From the NCBI RefSeq assembly GCF_016888135.1, contig NZ_JACSWB010000278.1, positions 62,001 to 126,000 on the forward strand: DNA of 64,000 nt. The letters are read 5' to 3'. This document shows positions 9,292-18,343 of this stretch, piece after piece; position 1 is the stretch's first letter; each line of letters opens with the position of its first letter. Both the position numbers and the translations under genes were made by a program. The stretch is from Leptolyngbya sp. CCY15150 (GTDB taxonomy: Bacteria; Cyanobacteriota; Cyanobacteriia; RECH01). The notes under the pieces are model-generated. The model made no database searches, was not told the origin of the DNA, and saw nothing but the letters and a program-made list of their open reading frames with translations.

Positions 9292-9691
9292 GACTGATTC
9301 CTAAACATGACGATACAGTAAGGCACGGTCAGTAGCTGGGGATGATAGATGATCCCATCCCTTCAACGAGGTGGGGTTGAAGTTTTGAGGGATGGGGTTG
9401 TGTTGATTTTACCTATTTGTTGGAGAGCGATCGCATACCAGGAAAGGAATGCTGTCACGGAGAGTTGATAGCAGCAATAGGAAGATGTCGAGGCTATGTA
9501 TCAAAAACTCTGAAGCGATCGCTCTTGCTTTGAAGGGTGAGAACCCGATAGCGTAAAGGTAGTCTACTTAATAGCGTTGCCCATGGTAGGGTGGCCCCAG
9601 AGGTAGGCATCAACGGTGGGTGAATCCAATGGCGATCGCCTGGTGTGATGTCCCTTGCCCCAATCCAGTGCAGACAAAAGGAAGAATCATC
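9292..9691. other. divergent intergenic region with long hairpin
   Basis: 400 bases between the DUF4231 gene (leftward) and the pterin dehydratase gene (rightward). It holds the two-step hairpin at 9354-9396, three HIP1 sites and the RBS of the rightward gene near 9680. An ATG at 9630 in frame with the dehydratase has no RBS. No small gene is convincing. Confidence 0.6.
9354..9396. promoter_or_regulatory. long two-step hairpin in the DUF4231 leader
   Basis: An outer stem CCCATCCC (9354-9361) / GGGATGGG (9389-9396) encloses an inner stem TTCAAC (9362-9367) / GTTGAA (9376-9381), with a 7-base bulge on one side and an 8-base loop. It is about 63 bases upstream of the DUF4231 start on the minus strand. 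It could be a leader regulator or a terminator of upstream transcription. No long U-tract follows on either strand. Confidence 0.5.
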
Positions 9692-9973
9692 ATGGCTCAG
9701 CTTCTAAGTGAAACCGATATTCAACAGCGTTTAGACGATCTGTCAGGTTGGACGTTGGCGGGCAACGAGATTCAATGCCAGCGTACGTTTAAAGACTTCA
9801 TTGAAGCGATCGCCTTTGTGAATCGCTTGGTGGAACCAGCCGAAGCAGCCGGACACCATCCAGACATTGCCGTTTCCTACAACAAGGTGACCATTTCCTT
9901 GACCAGCCACGATGCTGGTGGTCTGACGGCGAGTGACTTTGACATGGCTAAGGTCATCTCTGGTTTAGCGTGA
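9692..9973 (+). CDS. 4a-hydroxytetrahydrobiopterin dehydratase (pterin carbinolamine dehydratase)
   Basis: 93 residues from the ATG at 9692, chosen because AAAGGAAG sits about 8-10 bases before it and the family begins here; an upstream TTG/ATG extension would add a non-conserved tail. The sequence has the family's short alpha/beta fold and the GHHPDI active-site histidine motif. The enzyme dehydrates 4a-hydroxypterins and in bacteria is often linked to pterin or molybdopterin metabolism. The stop codon lies in a 17-base near-tandem duplication. Confidence 0.92.
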   Translation: MAQLLSETDIQQRLDDLSGWTLAGNEIQCQRTFKDFIEAIAFVNRLVEPAEAAGHHPDIAVSYNKVTISLTSHDAGGLTASDFDMAKVISGLA

Positions 9974-9989
9974 TCTCTGGTTTAGAGTA
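9956..9989. repeat. 17-base tandem duplication across a stop codon
   Basis: ATCTCTGGTTTAG occurs at 9956-9968 and again at 9973-9985. The first copy encodes the last residues (ISGL) of the pterin dehydratase, and the TGA stop straddles the junction. It looks like a replication-slippage duplication. Confidence 0.7.
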
Positions 9990-10163
9990 AGTTGTCCCAT
10001 CGGCTTGACCGACCTTTGAACATCTTGACTTGGGGGCGATCGCCCTGCTGTTTGCCAAAAGTTAACCCAACTATGGCAATCTGGAAGAAAGACATGCGTT
10101 AGTCGGGGCGATCGCCTCGGTCTAACCTGTCCCCCAACTAATCCGCATTTTGGCGAATCCTCT

Positions 10164-11384
10164 ATGCAAACCCTGCCCACTCCCACTGCATCTAGTCCGG
10201 CTTCCGACGCCTTTGATACCACCATTCGTCGCCGCAAAACCCGCCCCGTGCCCGTGGGGGCAGTCACCATTGGCGGTGGATATCCGGTGGTGGTGCAGTC
10301 AATGATCAATGAAGATACGCTAGATATCGAGGGTTCGGTGGCAGGCATTCGCCGACTCCATGAAATCGGCTGTGAAATTGTGCGGGTAACCGTGCCCAGC
10401 ATGGCCCACGCTAAGGCTCTCGCTGTGATTAAGCAAAAGCTAGAGGCAACCTATCAGCCGGTTCCCCTGGTCGCTGATGTCCATCACAACGGCATGAAGA
10501 TTGCCCTAGAAGTGGCCAAGCATGTCGATAAGGTGCGCATCAACCCCGGGCTGTACGTGTTTGAAAAACCCAAGAGCGATCGCACTGAATATAGCCAAAG
10601 CGAGTTTGACGAAATTGGCGACAAGATTCGCGAAACCCTAGAGCCGCTGGTGATCTCCCTTCGTGATCAAGGCAAGTCCATGCGCATTGGCGTCAACCAT
10701 GGTTCCTTGGCAGAACGAATGCTCTTCACCTATGGCGATACTCCCGAAGGCATGGTGGAGTCGGCGCTAGAGTTTATTCGCATCTGTGAATCCTTAGATT
10801 TCCGCAACTTGGTGATTTCCCTGAAAGCCTCCCGCGTGCCGGTGATGCTAGCCGCCTATCGCCTCATGGCGAAGCGCATGGATGACCTCGGCATGGACTA
10901 TCCCCTCCACCTCGGCGTCACCGAAGCTGGGGATGGCGAGTATGGCCGCATCAAGTCCACAGCGGGCATTGCCACCCTCTTGGCCGATGGCATTGGCGAT
11001 ACCCTGCGTGTGTCTCTCACGGAAGCACCCGAGAAGGAAATTCCCGTCTGCTACAGCATTCTGCAAGCCCTGGGTCTGCGCAAGACCATGGTGGAATACG
11101 TCGCCTGTCCCTCCTGCGGTCGCACCCTGTTTAATCTAGAAGAAGTGCTCGACAAGGTGCGCAATGCCACCAAGCATCTGACGGGGCTAGATATTGCCGT
11201 CATGGGCTGTATTGTGAATGGCCCAGGAGAAATGGCCGATGCCGACTATGGCTATGTGGGCAAGCAGGCGGGCTATATTTCCCTCTATCGCGGTCGCGAA
11301 GAAATCAAACGCGTGCCTGAAGATCAAGGCGTTTCAGAGCTGATTAATCTGATTAAGGCAGACGGACGATGGGTTGATCCCTAA
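10164..11384 (+). CDS. ispG: 4-hydroxy-3-methylbut-2-en-1-yl diphosphate synthase (IspG/GcpE)
   Basis: 406 residues. The N-terminal TIM barrel carries VQSMINEDT and RVTVPSM. The C-terminal iron-sulfur domain has CPSCGRTLF and a further Cys in [10 protein letters not shown], giving the three cysteines that ligate the [4Fe-4S] cluster. IspG makes HMBPP in the plastidial-type isoprenoid (MEP) pathway, using reduced ferredoxin in cyanobacteria. Its length is normal. A strong hairpin terminator follows. Confidence 0.98.
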   Translation: MQTLPTPTASSPASDAFDTTIRRRKTRPVPVGAVTIGGGYPVVVQSMINEDTLDIEGSVAGIRRLHEIGCEIVRVTVPSMAHAKALAVIKQKLEATYQPVPLVADVHHNGMKIALEVAKHVDKVRINPGLYVFEKPKSDRTEYSQSEFDEIGDKIRETLEPLVISLRDQGKSMRIGVNHGSLAERMLFTYGDTPEGMVESALEFIRICESLDFRNLVISLKASRVPVMLAAYRLMAKRMDDLGMDYPLHLGVTEAGDGEYGRIKSTAGIATLLADGIGDTLRVSLTEAPEKEIPVCYSILQALGLRKTMVEYVACPSCGRTLFNLEEVLDKVRNATKHLTGLDIAVMGCIVNGPGEMADADYGYVGKQAGYISLYRGREEIKRVPEDQGVSELINLIKADGRWVDP

Positions 11385-11421
11385 GCGAATGAGGCGTCTG
11401 GAGGACAAGATCGGACAAATT

Positions 11422-11447
11422 CAGGCTGATTTCTCAGCCTGTTCTCA
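11422..11447 (+). terminator. hairpin terminator after ispG
   Basis: A perfect 8-base stem CAGGCTGA (11422-11429) / TCAGCCTG (11434-11441) with a TTTC loop, followed by TTCTCAT. It lies 38 bases past the ispG stop and before the next gene, so it most likely ends the ispG transcript. Confidence 0.7.
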
Positions 11448-11500
11448 TATCGCTTGTGCTAGATTGGGCCTAATTCTCGTCTCTTCATCGGAATCAAGAC

Positions 11501-12793
11501 ATGGTTATTACGAAGCGCGGACTTGTTCTAGGTGCAACGGCTGTGGCGGTTACGGCAGTTACGCTCACGGGTGCTGGATTGCAGCTATCTAGAGGTCAAG
11601 CCTTCTTTCAAGATAGTCCTAAGGAGTTGATCGACGAAGTTTGGCAGTTAATTGACCGCACCTATGTGGATGCTACCTTCAATCAGGTCGATTGGCGGGC
11701 CGTTCGTCAAGATTACCTCGAACGCTCCTATCAAGATCAGGACGATGCCTACGTTGCCATTCGGGAGATGTTGGATCAGCTCGATGATCCCTACACTCGC
11801 TTTATGGATCCCCGCGAGTTTCGTGACATGCAAATCGATACCTCTGGAGAGCTCACAGGGGTCGGTATTCAGCTCACTCAGGATGAAGAGACGGATGAGC
11901 TGGTTGTGGTGTCACCCATCGAAGACACCCCAGCGTTTGAAGCTGGGGTTCTTGCCCAAGATGTGATTGTCGAAATTGATGGACAAAGCACGGAGGGTAT
12001 GAACGTCAACGATGCGGTCAACCTGATCCGTGGCCCTGTGGGTACGGAAATCACCTTGACGATTCGTCGGGGGGAGCAAGAACTAGACTTTCAGTTGCGC
12101 CGTGACTTGATTGAGATTCATCCAGTTCGGTATTCGCTACAGGAAACGGAGACCGGTGATGTTGGCTATATTCGCCTCACCCAGTTCAGTGCCAACGCTG
12201 CCCAAGAGATGGAAGAAGCGATTCAAGACCTCCAGAATCAGGGTGTATCCGGCTACGTCCTCGATCTGCGTTCCAACCCCGGTGGGTTGCTCTATTCCAG
12301 TATTGACATTGCTCGTATGTGGCTGGATGAAGGCGGTATTGTCTCAACCGTGAATCGTCAGGGCGTCTCCGATCGCGAAGTGGCCAATGGCACCGCATTA
12401 ACCGATTTGCCGCTGGTGGTGTTGGTTGATGGTGGTTCTGCTAGCGCCAGTGAGATTCTTTCCGGTGCGCTGCAGGATAATGAACGTGCCACCTTGGTGG
12501 GAACCCAAACCTTCGGTAAGGGCTTGGTGCAGTCGGTGCGCGGTCTGGGAGATGGTTCCGGAATTGCCGTGACGGTAGCTAAATATCTCACGCCCAATGG
12601 TCGAGATATTAACCAAGAGGGCATTGAGCCAGACGTGATTGTGGAGCTAACGGAAGAGCAGATTGAGGTGCTGTTTAACGATCGCACCCTGATTGGCACC
12701 GATCGCGATCCGCAGTTCTCCCAAGCATTAGAGATCTTGTCTGACCAGATGACTGCTCAGCGACGCCCCACTCAGGCGAATGTGCAGCCTTAG
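11501..12793 (+). CDS. carboxyl-terminal processing protease (S41 family)
   Basis: 430 residues. The N-terminal segment is hydrophobic (about 8-30) and serves as signal peptide or membrane anchor. A PDZ domain follows (about 110-190, with GVGIQL and VNLIRGPVGT). The S41 domain has the catalytic Ser in GGSASASEIL and the Lys in FGKGLVQ. This is the CtpA/CtpB/CtpC group. In cyanobacteria CtpA matures the D1 protein in the lumen, while paralogues process other exported proteins. I cannot assign the exact paralogue from sequence alone. Confidence 0.93.
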   Translation: MVITKRGLVLGATAVAVTAVTLTGAGLQLSRGQAFFQDSPKELIDEVWQLIDRTYVDATFNQVDWRAVRQDYLERSYQDQDDAYVAIREMLDQLDDPYTRFMDPREFRDMQIDTSGELTGVGIQLTQDEETDELVVVSPIEDTPAFEAGVLAQDVIVEIDGQSTEGMNVNDAVNLIRGPVGTEITLTIRRGEQELDFQLRRDLIEIHPVRYSLQETETGDVGYIRLTQFSANAAQEMEEAIQDLQNQGVSGYVLDLRSNPGGLLYSSIDIARMWLDEGGIVSTVNRQGVSDREVANGTALTDLPLVVLVDGGSASASEILSGALQDNERATLVGTQTFGKGLVQSVRGLGDGSGIAVTVAKYLTPNGRDINQEGIEPDVIVELTEEQIEVLFNDRTLIGTDRDPQFSQALEILSDQMTAQRRPTQANVQP

Positions 12794-12838
12794 GATGTGG
12801 TCTTGCCACCGGGACGGAACTTGGGACGGATAAGCGTC

Positions 12839-13033
12839 CTAGCGTGGACGGCAATGGCCGGCGCGAATCAGACCAATACGGTGAGCGATCGCCTCGGCTT
12901 GGGATGCATAGGGGCCCCATTGCTTGGGCGTGGGACTGGCTGGGGACGATGCATCTTCAGGCTGAGTGTGGGTAATGTCGCATTGACCATCACTCTGCTG
13001 CACGATATACCAAGTGTCTGGTTGGGATGACAT
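12839..13033 (-). CDS. small conserved-looking hypothetical protein
   Basis: 64 residues with a compact pattern: an N-terminal DTWYIVQ strand motif, a polar linker, and C-terminal WGPYASQAEAIAHRIGLIRAG. It looks like a small folded domain, and I believe similar short proteins occur in other cyanobacteria, sometimes labelled as transposase-related without clear reason. No catalytic triad is visible. It is convergent with the protease gene and divergent from lepB. Confidence 0.6.
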   Translation of the reverse strand: MSSQPDTWYIVQQSDGQCDITHTQPEDASSPASPTPKQWGPYASQAEAIAHRIGLIRAGHCRPR

Positions 13034-13213
13034 AGTTCATAGAGGGTAGAGAACTGGGCGGGCCATGGGGATCCCCGAGGGATCCAGGATCTAGCCCAAG
13101 GGATCCAACAGGTATGATACGCTTTGAAGCTGGGTGCTGTCTTGGCGGTGGGGCGATCGCCTGCTTCTCCCACACCTTGTTCACCCAGTAGAATGCCTCA
13201 GGTTGACGCTGTT

Positions 13214-13948
13214 ATGACCGCCCAAGATTCAAACCCGACGAAGCCACCGGCTGGATCCGATACGGATCGTATCCCTGACGAGGTGCCTACCTCAACGGTA
13301 ACGGCCGATGCCTCAAACCCTGCCGGTGGCTCCGGGGATACCTCGCCCAATCCTCAACCGCCGCCCGAATCCCGCCGTGATACCTTGCGCACGATTGTTG
13401 TCGCCGTGGCATTAGCGCTGCTGGTTCGCCTCTTCATTGCCGAACCTCGGTTTATTCCATCCGACTCCATGGTGCCGACCTTGGCGGTGGGCGATCGCTT
13501 GGTGATTGAAAAAATATCCTACGCCTTTCGCGAGCCTCAGCCTGGCGATATTGTCGTCTTCGTGCCGCCAGAAGCGCTGCAGGCCCAGGGCTATGAAGCC
13601 AACCAAGTGTTTATCAAACGTCTTATTGCCGGGCCGGGGCAGGTGGTGCAGGTGCAGGATGGGCATGTTTGGGTGGATGGGGTGGCGATCGCCGAACCCT
13701 ACATTGCCGAACCGCCGAACTATGTGCTGAATCCCTTGGTGGTGCCGCCGGATCAGGTTTTTATGCTGGGCGATAATCGCAACTATAGTTTTGACTCCCA
13801 TGTGTGGGGATTTTTGCCGCGCCAAAATATTATTGGACGGGCGATCGTTCGGTTTTGGCCCCTCGATCGCTTGGGTGTTGTTCCTCGTCCGCCTCGAATC
13901 ACGCTCAATGAGACTCCTAGCCCCACTCCGGTGGATCTAGCCAGTTAA
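13214..13948 (+). CDS. lepB: signal peptidase I
   Basis: 244 residues from the ATG at 13214; in-frame starts at 13124 and 13193 would only add a non-conserved leader. After a proline-rich cytoplasmic N-terminus of about 50 residues there is one membrane segment (TIVVAVALALLVRLFI), then the catalytic Ser in PSDSMVPTL, the catalytic Lys in FIKRLIAGPG, and the GDNRNYSFDSH box. The enzyme cleaves signal peptides of exported proteins at the plasma or thylakoid membrane. Its TAA stop overlaps the stop of the convergent helix-hairpin-helix gene. Confidence 0.97.
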   Translation: MTAQDSNPTKPPAGSDTDRIPDEVPTSTVTADASNPAGGSGDTSPNPQPPPESRRDTLRTIVVAVALALLVRLFIAEPRFIPSDSMVPTLAVGDRLVIEKISYAFREPQPGDIVVFVPPEALQAQGYEANQVFIKRLIAGPGQVVQVQDGHVWVDGVAIAEPYIAEPPNYVLNPLVVPPDQVFMLGDNRNYSFDSHVWGFLPRQNIIGRAIVRFWPLDRLGVVPRPPRITLNETPSPTPVDLAS

Positions 13949-14505
13949 AGCACGAGGTAATGCATCAGGCTGCCCATGAGAGAAGCTGGGAGGGCGAGTC
14001 GCTGCTGTAGGTCGGCCATGCTTTGAAACCGCCCTCGCTGCTCACGATTTTGGACGATCGCCCTGGCTAAAAAGAGATCCACATCGGGAATGCGGGTGAG
14101 CTGCTCCACAGAAGCGCTATTGGGATTCACCGGCTGGATGGTGCAAATGCTGTCGGCATCGTAGTAGCAAAACCTCAGGACGGGGGCAAGCCGCTGAATG
14201 TTGGATACGGGTACGCTTAGCGCCGCTGCAATATCTTCTAGGCAATGAAACTGAAGGCCTGAACGCTGTAGGCTAACGAGCGATCGCGCTTGGTGAATCG
14301 AGAGCCCCGGTAGCCGCAGCCAGTCATCAACCGTAGCCTGGTTGGCATCAATGACTACGCCAATCTGGGCGGCCAGGGCCAGTTCCTCAGCATTCTGAAA
14401 GCGATAGTAGGGATCCTTCAGCAGGCGGGTTTTTAGGGGTTGCAGGCGGGTTTTTAGGCCGTTGCCCACCCGTTCCATGGCTGTTAGCCAGCTCGATCGC
14501 CTCAT
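13945..14505 (-). CDS. helix-hairpin-helix (ComEA-like) protein
   Basis: 186 residues. Two helix-hairpin-helix segments are visible: one around DANQATVDDWLRLPGLSIHQARSL and one near VNPNSASVEQLTRIPDV, both like ComEA-type DNA-binding modules. There is no signal peptide, so unlike true ComEA it should be cytoplasmic. It follows the TM2 gene by 32 bases on the same strand. It may bind DNA non-specifically; the function is not established. Confidence 0.82.
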   Translation of the reverse strand: MRRSSWLTAMERVGNGLKTRLQPLKTRLLKDPYYRFQNAEELALAAQIGVVIDANQATVDDWLRLPGLSIHQARSLVSLQRSGLQFHCLEDIAAALSVPVSNIQRLAPVLRFCYYDADSICTIQPVNPNSASVEQLTRIPDVDLFLARAIVQNREQRGRFQSMADLQQRLALPASLMGSLMHYLVL

Positions 14506-14537
14506 GGGTCACTCCTCTGCCACGTGGTGAATGGGGG

Positions 14538-14921
14538 TTAGGCAATGCGATCGAGCAACTGTCGTCGCTTTTGCTCAAACTCGTAGTCGGAAATCAGACC
14601 ATCTTGCCGTAGTTGATCCAGGTGGCGTAGGGAATCGGCGATCGCCCCCACCTGTTTGGGATCCACCGGCGGCTCTGCTGGGGTCTGGGGTGCCAGATTG
14701 GGGTTCATGGTCAGGTCAAATTCATCGGGATGCTGGGATAGATACCACACGCCCTCAATGGCGCTAGCAACGCGGGGAATGGGTGTCCAGGATAGGAGCA
14801 GGTAGAGAATGCCCCAGCCATATTGCCCAAGGTAAAACTTATGTAGCCCCGAGACAGGAGCTACGGCCCCTGCAAAGGCGAGGATAATAGCCAGCTTCCG
14901 GTTTTTTGCTTTGACAATCAT
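14538..14921 (-). CDS. TM2 domain protein with C-terminal SHOCT-like motif
   Basis: 127 residues. The N-terminal 60 residues form a TM2 domain: two membrane segments around the motif GLHKFYLGQYGWGILYLL. A linker with prolines follows, and the C-terminus (about 93-127) has the short helical LDQLRQDGLISDYEFEQKR pattern of SHOCT motifs. Such proteins are common in bacteria, with no defined activity. It is separated from tsf upstream by the tsf terminator. Confidence 0.88.
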   Translation of the reverse strand: MIVKAKNRKLAIILAFAGAVAPVSGLHKFYLGQYGWGILYLLLSWTPIPRVASAIEGVWYLSQHPDEFDLTMNPNLAPQTPAEPPVDPKQVGAIADSLRHLDQLRQDGLISDYEFEQKRRQLLDRIA

Positions 14922-15108
14922 CGTGGGACGCTCCGGTGGGGAGACGGCATGGAAAGTAGTCTGGGCGATCGCTCTCCCTTGCCTTTTCTATCATATCCAC
15001 ATCCGTCTCTCCGCTGCCCCACCTTGAAGCTACTCCCAACGGCGGATAACCGAACGTCATGGGGCGATCGCCCGAAAAATGCCATCACCAATCCCACAAA
15101 AATCCCAC

Positions 15109-15134
15109 AAAAAAGGGACTGTAGAACAGCCCCT
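15109..15134 (-). terminator. rho-independent terminator of the rpsB-tsf operon
   Basis: Read on the minus strand, GGGGCTG/CAGTCCC forms a 7-base stem with one G-U pair and a 5-base loop, followed directly by TTTTTT. It begins 74 bases after the tsf stop and is the best canonical terminator in the window. Confidence 0.8.
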
Positions 15135-15207
15135 CAGGATCTTGAAAAACGCTAGAGTTCAGGATTGGATCTAGGAGGAGCGATCGCCCCCATAAATCCC
15201 AGCTCTC

Positions 15208-16008
15208 CTACTTTTTCTTCTTACCGCCGCCCTTCTTCTTTCCACCAGAAGGCTTGGCGTCTGAAGCTGGAGCTTCTTTCACAGCAGGTGTTTCAGCGAC
15301 CGGAGCCGGAGCTTCTTCCACTGCTGGCGCTTCCGCAACCGCAGCAGGCGCAGCAGCACCGGTTTGGGCGGCGACTTCTGCAGCAAAGTCAGACTCTTCC
15401 TTCTCGATGCCTTCCCCTAGAACAAAGCGCACAAAGCGACGCACCTGGATGTTTTCACCCAGCTTGGACACATTCTGGGTGACCAATTCTTGCACCGTGA
15501 TGCTTTGATCTTTGATGTAGGGCTGATCCATCAACGAGAGTTCTTTCAGGCGCTTTTCAATGCGCCCGACTACAATTTTCTCGCGGATGGCTTCGGGCTT
15601 GCTGGCCAAGTCATCCCGACCCATTTCAATCTCTTTTTCCTTTTCCGCGAAGGTAGCGGGAATATCTTCGGTGCGCACATACTCAACGTTCGGGCAAGCG
15701 GCAATCTGCATGGCAATATTGCGCACTAAAGCCTGAAAGTCTTCGTTGCGAGCTACGAAGTCGGTTTGGCAGTTGACTTCTACCAACACACCGATGCGGC
15801 CGCCGGTGTGGATATAGCTGTCAACCAATCCTTCTGCTGCGACCTTGCCGGCTTTTTTCTCGGCCGAGGCAATCCCTTTCTGCCGCAACCATTCGCCAGC
15901 CTTGGCGATATCACCCTCATTTTCCTGCAGGGCTTTTTTGCAGTCCATCATGCCTGCGCCAGTCTTATCGCGCAGTTCTTTGACTAATTTTGCTGAGATC
16001 TCCGGCAT
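15208..16008 (-). CDS. tsf: translation elongation factor Ts with lysine-rich tail
   Basis: 266 residues. The N-terminal UBA-like part ([20 protein letters not shown]) and the core motif CQTDFVARN identify EF-Ts, the GDP/GTP exchange factor for EF-Tu. The conserved protein ends near residue 205-210. A further 55 residues form an alanine/proline/glutamate-rich tail ending in [12 protein letters not shown], longer than usual for cyanobacterial EF-Ts. It is downstream of rpsB on the same strand, with a hairpin in the gap and a terminator after it. Confidence 0.98.
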   Translation of the reverse strand: MPEISAKLVKELRDKTGAGMMDCKKALQENEGDIAKAGEWLRQKGIASAEKKAGKVAAEGLVDSYIHTGGRIGVLVEVNCQTDFVARNEDFQALVRNIAMQIAACPNVEYVRTEDIPATFAEKEKEIEMGRDDLASKPEAIREKIVVGRIEKRLKELSLMDQPYIKDQSITVQELVTQNVSKLGENIQVRRFVRFVLGEGIEKEESDFAAEVAAQTGAAAPAAVAEAPAVEEAPAPVAETPAVKEAPASDAKPSGGKKKGGGKKKK

Positions 16009-16084
16009 TGTGCTTAACCCCTACATCTACATGTATCAACAGTCCGCGGTATATCCGCAGTTGATCGGACAGACGAGGGAACCT

Positions 16085-16114
16085 CTCTAGATGGGGATAA
16101 CTCACCCTCTAGAG
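16085..16114 (-). promoter_or_regulatory. hairpin between rpsB and tsf
   Basis: CTCTAGA (16085-16091) and TCTAGAG (16108-16114) pair as a 7-base stem, extended by GGG/CCC after a one-base bulge, with an 8-10 base loop. It sits 13 bases after rpsB (stop at 16127) and 77 bases before the tsf start. It could be a partial terminator or an RNA-processing site that sets the S2 to EF-Ts ratio. Confidence 0.5.
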
Positions 16115-16126
16115 CCCCCTGCTGCG

Positions 16127-16912
16127 TTAGCTATTACCCGACTCGTCATTGCCGTCGGAGACGTCACTATCATCGTAATCGTCTTCGGCACCGTCGTACT
16201 CATCGTAGTCGTCGTAATCCACCTCTCCTTGACCATGATGCCCTTCGTAAATGGCATCGGCCAGCTTACCGACAATCAGCTTGATGGAACGAATAGCGTC
16301 GTCGTTGGCGGGAATGGGAATGTCTACAACGTCAGGATCGCAGTTGGTATCCAAGAGGGCAATGATGGGAATGCCGAGCTTTTGGCACTCTTGCACAGCG
16401 TTATATTCTCGACGGTGATCCACAATCAGCACCATGTCGGGTAGCTTGCGCATACTCTTGATGCCACCCAGATATTTCTGCAGCTTTTCCATCTCGCGGC
16501 GGAGAACAGCGGCTTCTTTTTTGGGTAGAAGGGCTAGGGCTCCGGTTTCTTCACGGTGCTCTAGTTCCTTGAGGCGATCGACGCGGGTTTTGATGGTGGC
16601 CCAGTTGGTGAGCATACCGCCCAGCCAGCGCTGGTTTACAAAGTAAGCACCGCAGCGAGCAGCTTCTTGAGCAACGATGCCGGCTGCCTGACGCTTGGTA
16701 CCCACGAACAGTACTTTCTTGCCTTGCTCCGATGCGTCTCGGACGGTGGCGTAGGCTTCTTCGATGAGCTGAGCCGTTTGGACTAGGTCAATGATGTGAA
16801 CGCCGTTCCGTGAGGTGTAGATGTACGGCGACATCTTGGGATTCCAACGGCGGGTTTGATGGCCAAAGTGAACGCCGGACTCTAAGAGTTCGGCCAAAGA
16901 TACTACGGGCAT
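16127..16912 (-). CDS. rpsB: 30S ribosomal protein S2 with acidic tail
   Basis: 261 residues. [24 protein letters not shown] and [12 protein letters not shown] are signature segments of S2. The conserved part ends near residue 222 (AIYEGHHG). The last 35-40 residues are strikingly acidic, with repeated YDD/DYDE. The start is supported by an ideal Shine-Dalgarno AAAGGAGT 8 bases upstream. It heads the rpsB-tsf operon, a conserved bacterial arrangement. Two hairpins lie in its leader and may serve autoregulation by S2, which is known in other bacteria. Confidence 0.98.
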   Translation of the reverse strand: MPVVSLAELLESGVHFGHQTRRWNPKMSPYIYTSRNGVHIIDLVQTAQLIEEAYATVRDASEQGKKVLFVGTKRQAAGIVAQEAARCGAYFVNQRWLGGMLTNWATIKTRVDRLKELEHREETGALALLPKKEAAVLRREMEKLQKYLGGIKSMRKLPDMVLIVDHRREYNAVQECQKLGIPIIALLDTNCDPDVVDIPIPANDDAIRSIKLIVGKLADAIYEGHHGQGEVDYDDYDEYDGAEDDYDDSDVSDGNDESGNS

Positions 16913-16953
16913 GTGTTTTGACTCCTTTCGGGTTTATCCTCCACCCAAGTGCA

Positions 16954-16989
16954 TTTCGCAAACTGCGAAACACCCGAATATCTGGGTGT
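16954..16989 (-). promoter_or_regulatory. two adjacent hairpins in the rpsB leader
   Basis: On the minus strand ACACCC/GGGTGT (16970-16975 with 16984-16989, 8-base loop) is followed at once by TTTCGC/GCGAAA (16954-16959 with 16965-16970, 5-base loop), sharing one base. Both stems are perfect. They lie about 40-75 bases upstream of the rpsB start, just before the Shine-Dalgarno region, a natural place for feedback control by S2. Confidence 0.55.
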
Positions 16990-17194
16990 GCGATTTTTGA
17001 CAACTTTTCCAGAATAACACAATCGCTGATCATCTTTCTTGGTGATCTCAACAACCTTTTTTCAATCGAGGCCGTTTGTCAATCGATGGTCTTGAAAGCG
17101 CTGTACCCCTAAGATTGTGGGGGGTAAATGGGGCGCTAGTCTGAGACGGGTTACGTGATATCTGTTCCCTATCTATTCAGCAGGATCATCTCTT

Positions 17195-18244
17195 ATGCAG
17201 CGGCGGCATTTTTTACGTTTGAGTGCTTGGGCAACTGCCGGGGCAGCGATCGCTCCCCTTGTTCCGTATCGGGCGATGGCGATCAGGGGCGATCGCATCA
17301 AACCAGCGCGATTGGCAGCCGGGGATGCTGTGGGAATCATCAGTCCAGCAACGGCGGCTTTCCTGCGGGAGGATGTGGAGATTGTTCTAGAGGCGGTGCG
17401 AGCCCTGGGGCTAGAGCCGGTGTTAGGCGAGCATCTGTTTGATCGCTATGGCTACTTGGCAGGCCAGGATCGCGATCGCGCGGCGGATATCAATCGTTTC
17501 TTTGCCGATCCGGCGATCAAAGCGTTGATTCCTGTTCAGGGCGGCTGGGGCAGTAGTCGGGTCTTGCCCTATTTAGACTATGACCTGATTCGCGAGAATC
17601 CTAAAATCCTCGTTGGCTTTAGCGACATCACGGCTCTGCTCATGGGCATTACCGGGCAGACTGGGTTGGTGACCTTCCATGGCCCCAATGGGCTATCTGG
17701 ATGGCGATCGCAGGAGGTGGATATGTTTCGCCGAGTGTTGTTCAATGGCGAGGCAGTGACCTTTTCCAATCGTCTTGCTGGTGTTGATAGCGATCGCCTC
17801 ATGCAGGTGTCGAACCGCACCCAGACGATCACGGCGGGGCAGGCTCGGGGGATGTTGGTCGGTGGCAATTTGTCGGTGCTGTCGGGGATTGTTGGATCGC
17901 CCTATATGCCGGATCTCACGGGGGGCATTCTATTTCTGGAAGATGTGGGAGAGTCGATTTATCGGATTGACCGGATGATGACCCAGTTGGCCCTAGCAGG
18001 GGTATTTGACAACTTGGCGGGCTTTATTTTTGGGCAATGCACTCGCTGTGGCCCCGATGCGGATTATGGGTCGCTCACCCTGGAAGAAGTGGTATGGGAT
18101 CACCTTGAACCTCGGGGCATTCCAGCTTGGTATGGGGCAGCGATCGGTCACCTAGAGCCGTTGTTGACCCTGCCCGTAGGCCTAGAGGTGGAGATTGACG
18201 CCACGGCGGCCACCATTCAGATGACAGAGTCAGCGGTGACCTAG
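17195..18244 (+). CDS. LD-carboxypeptidase (S66 / MccF-like), Tat-exported
   Basis: 349 residues. The N-terminus (MQRRHFLRLSAWATAG) is a twin-arginine signal with a hydrophobic stretch and a likely AMA cleavage site near residue 28. The mature part has the S66 family pattern: GDAVGIISPAT, QGGWGSSRVLPYLDYD, and the GFSDITALL nucleophile-region motif. S66 enzymes cut the L,D-peptide bond of murein tetrapeptides or act on microcin-like substrates. Tat export indicates a periplasmic role in peptidoglycan recycling or remodelling. It diverges from rpsB. Confidence 0.9.
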   Translation: MQRRHFLRLSAWATAGAAIAPLVPYRAMAIRGDRIKPARLAAGDAVGIISPATAAFLREDVEIVLEAVRALGLEPVLGEHLFDRYGYLAGQDRDRAADINRFFADPAIKALIPVQGGWGSSRVLPYLDYDLIRENPKILVGFSDITALLMGITGQTGLVTFHGPNGLSGWRSQEVDMFRRVLFNGEAVTFSNRLAGVDSDRLMQVSNRTQTITAGQARGMLVGGNLSVLSGIVGSPYMPDLTGGILFLEDVGESIYRIDRMMTQLALAGVFDNLAGFIFGQCTRCGPDADYGSLTLEEVVWDHLEPRGIPAWYGAAIGHLEPLLTLPVGLEVEIDATAATIQMTESAVT

Positions 18245-18343
18245 CCGGGATGGATCTAGCAGATGCCTGAAAAATCCTCAACGGCTTATGCCAAAATGGC
18301 CAGAGATCTGCATCCCGCATTCCAGTAAGTTTAGGAGAAGCTC

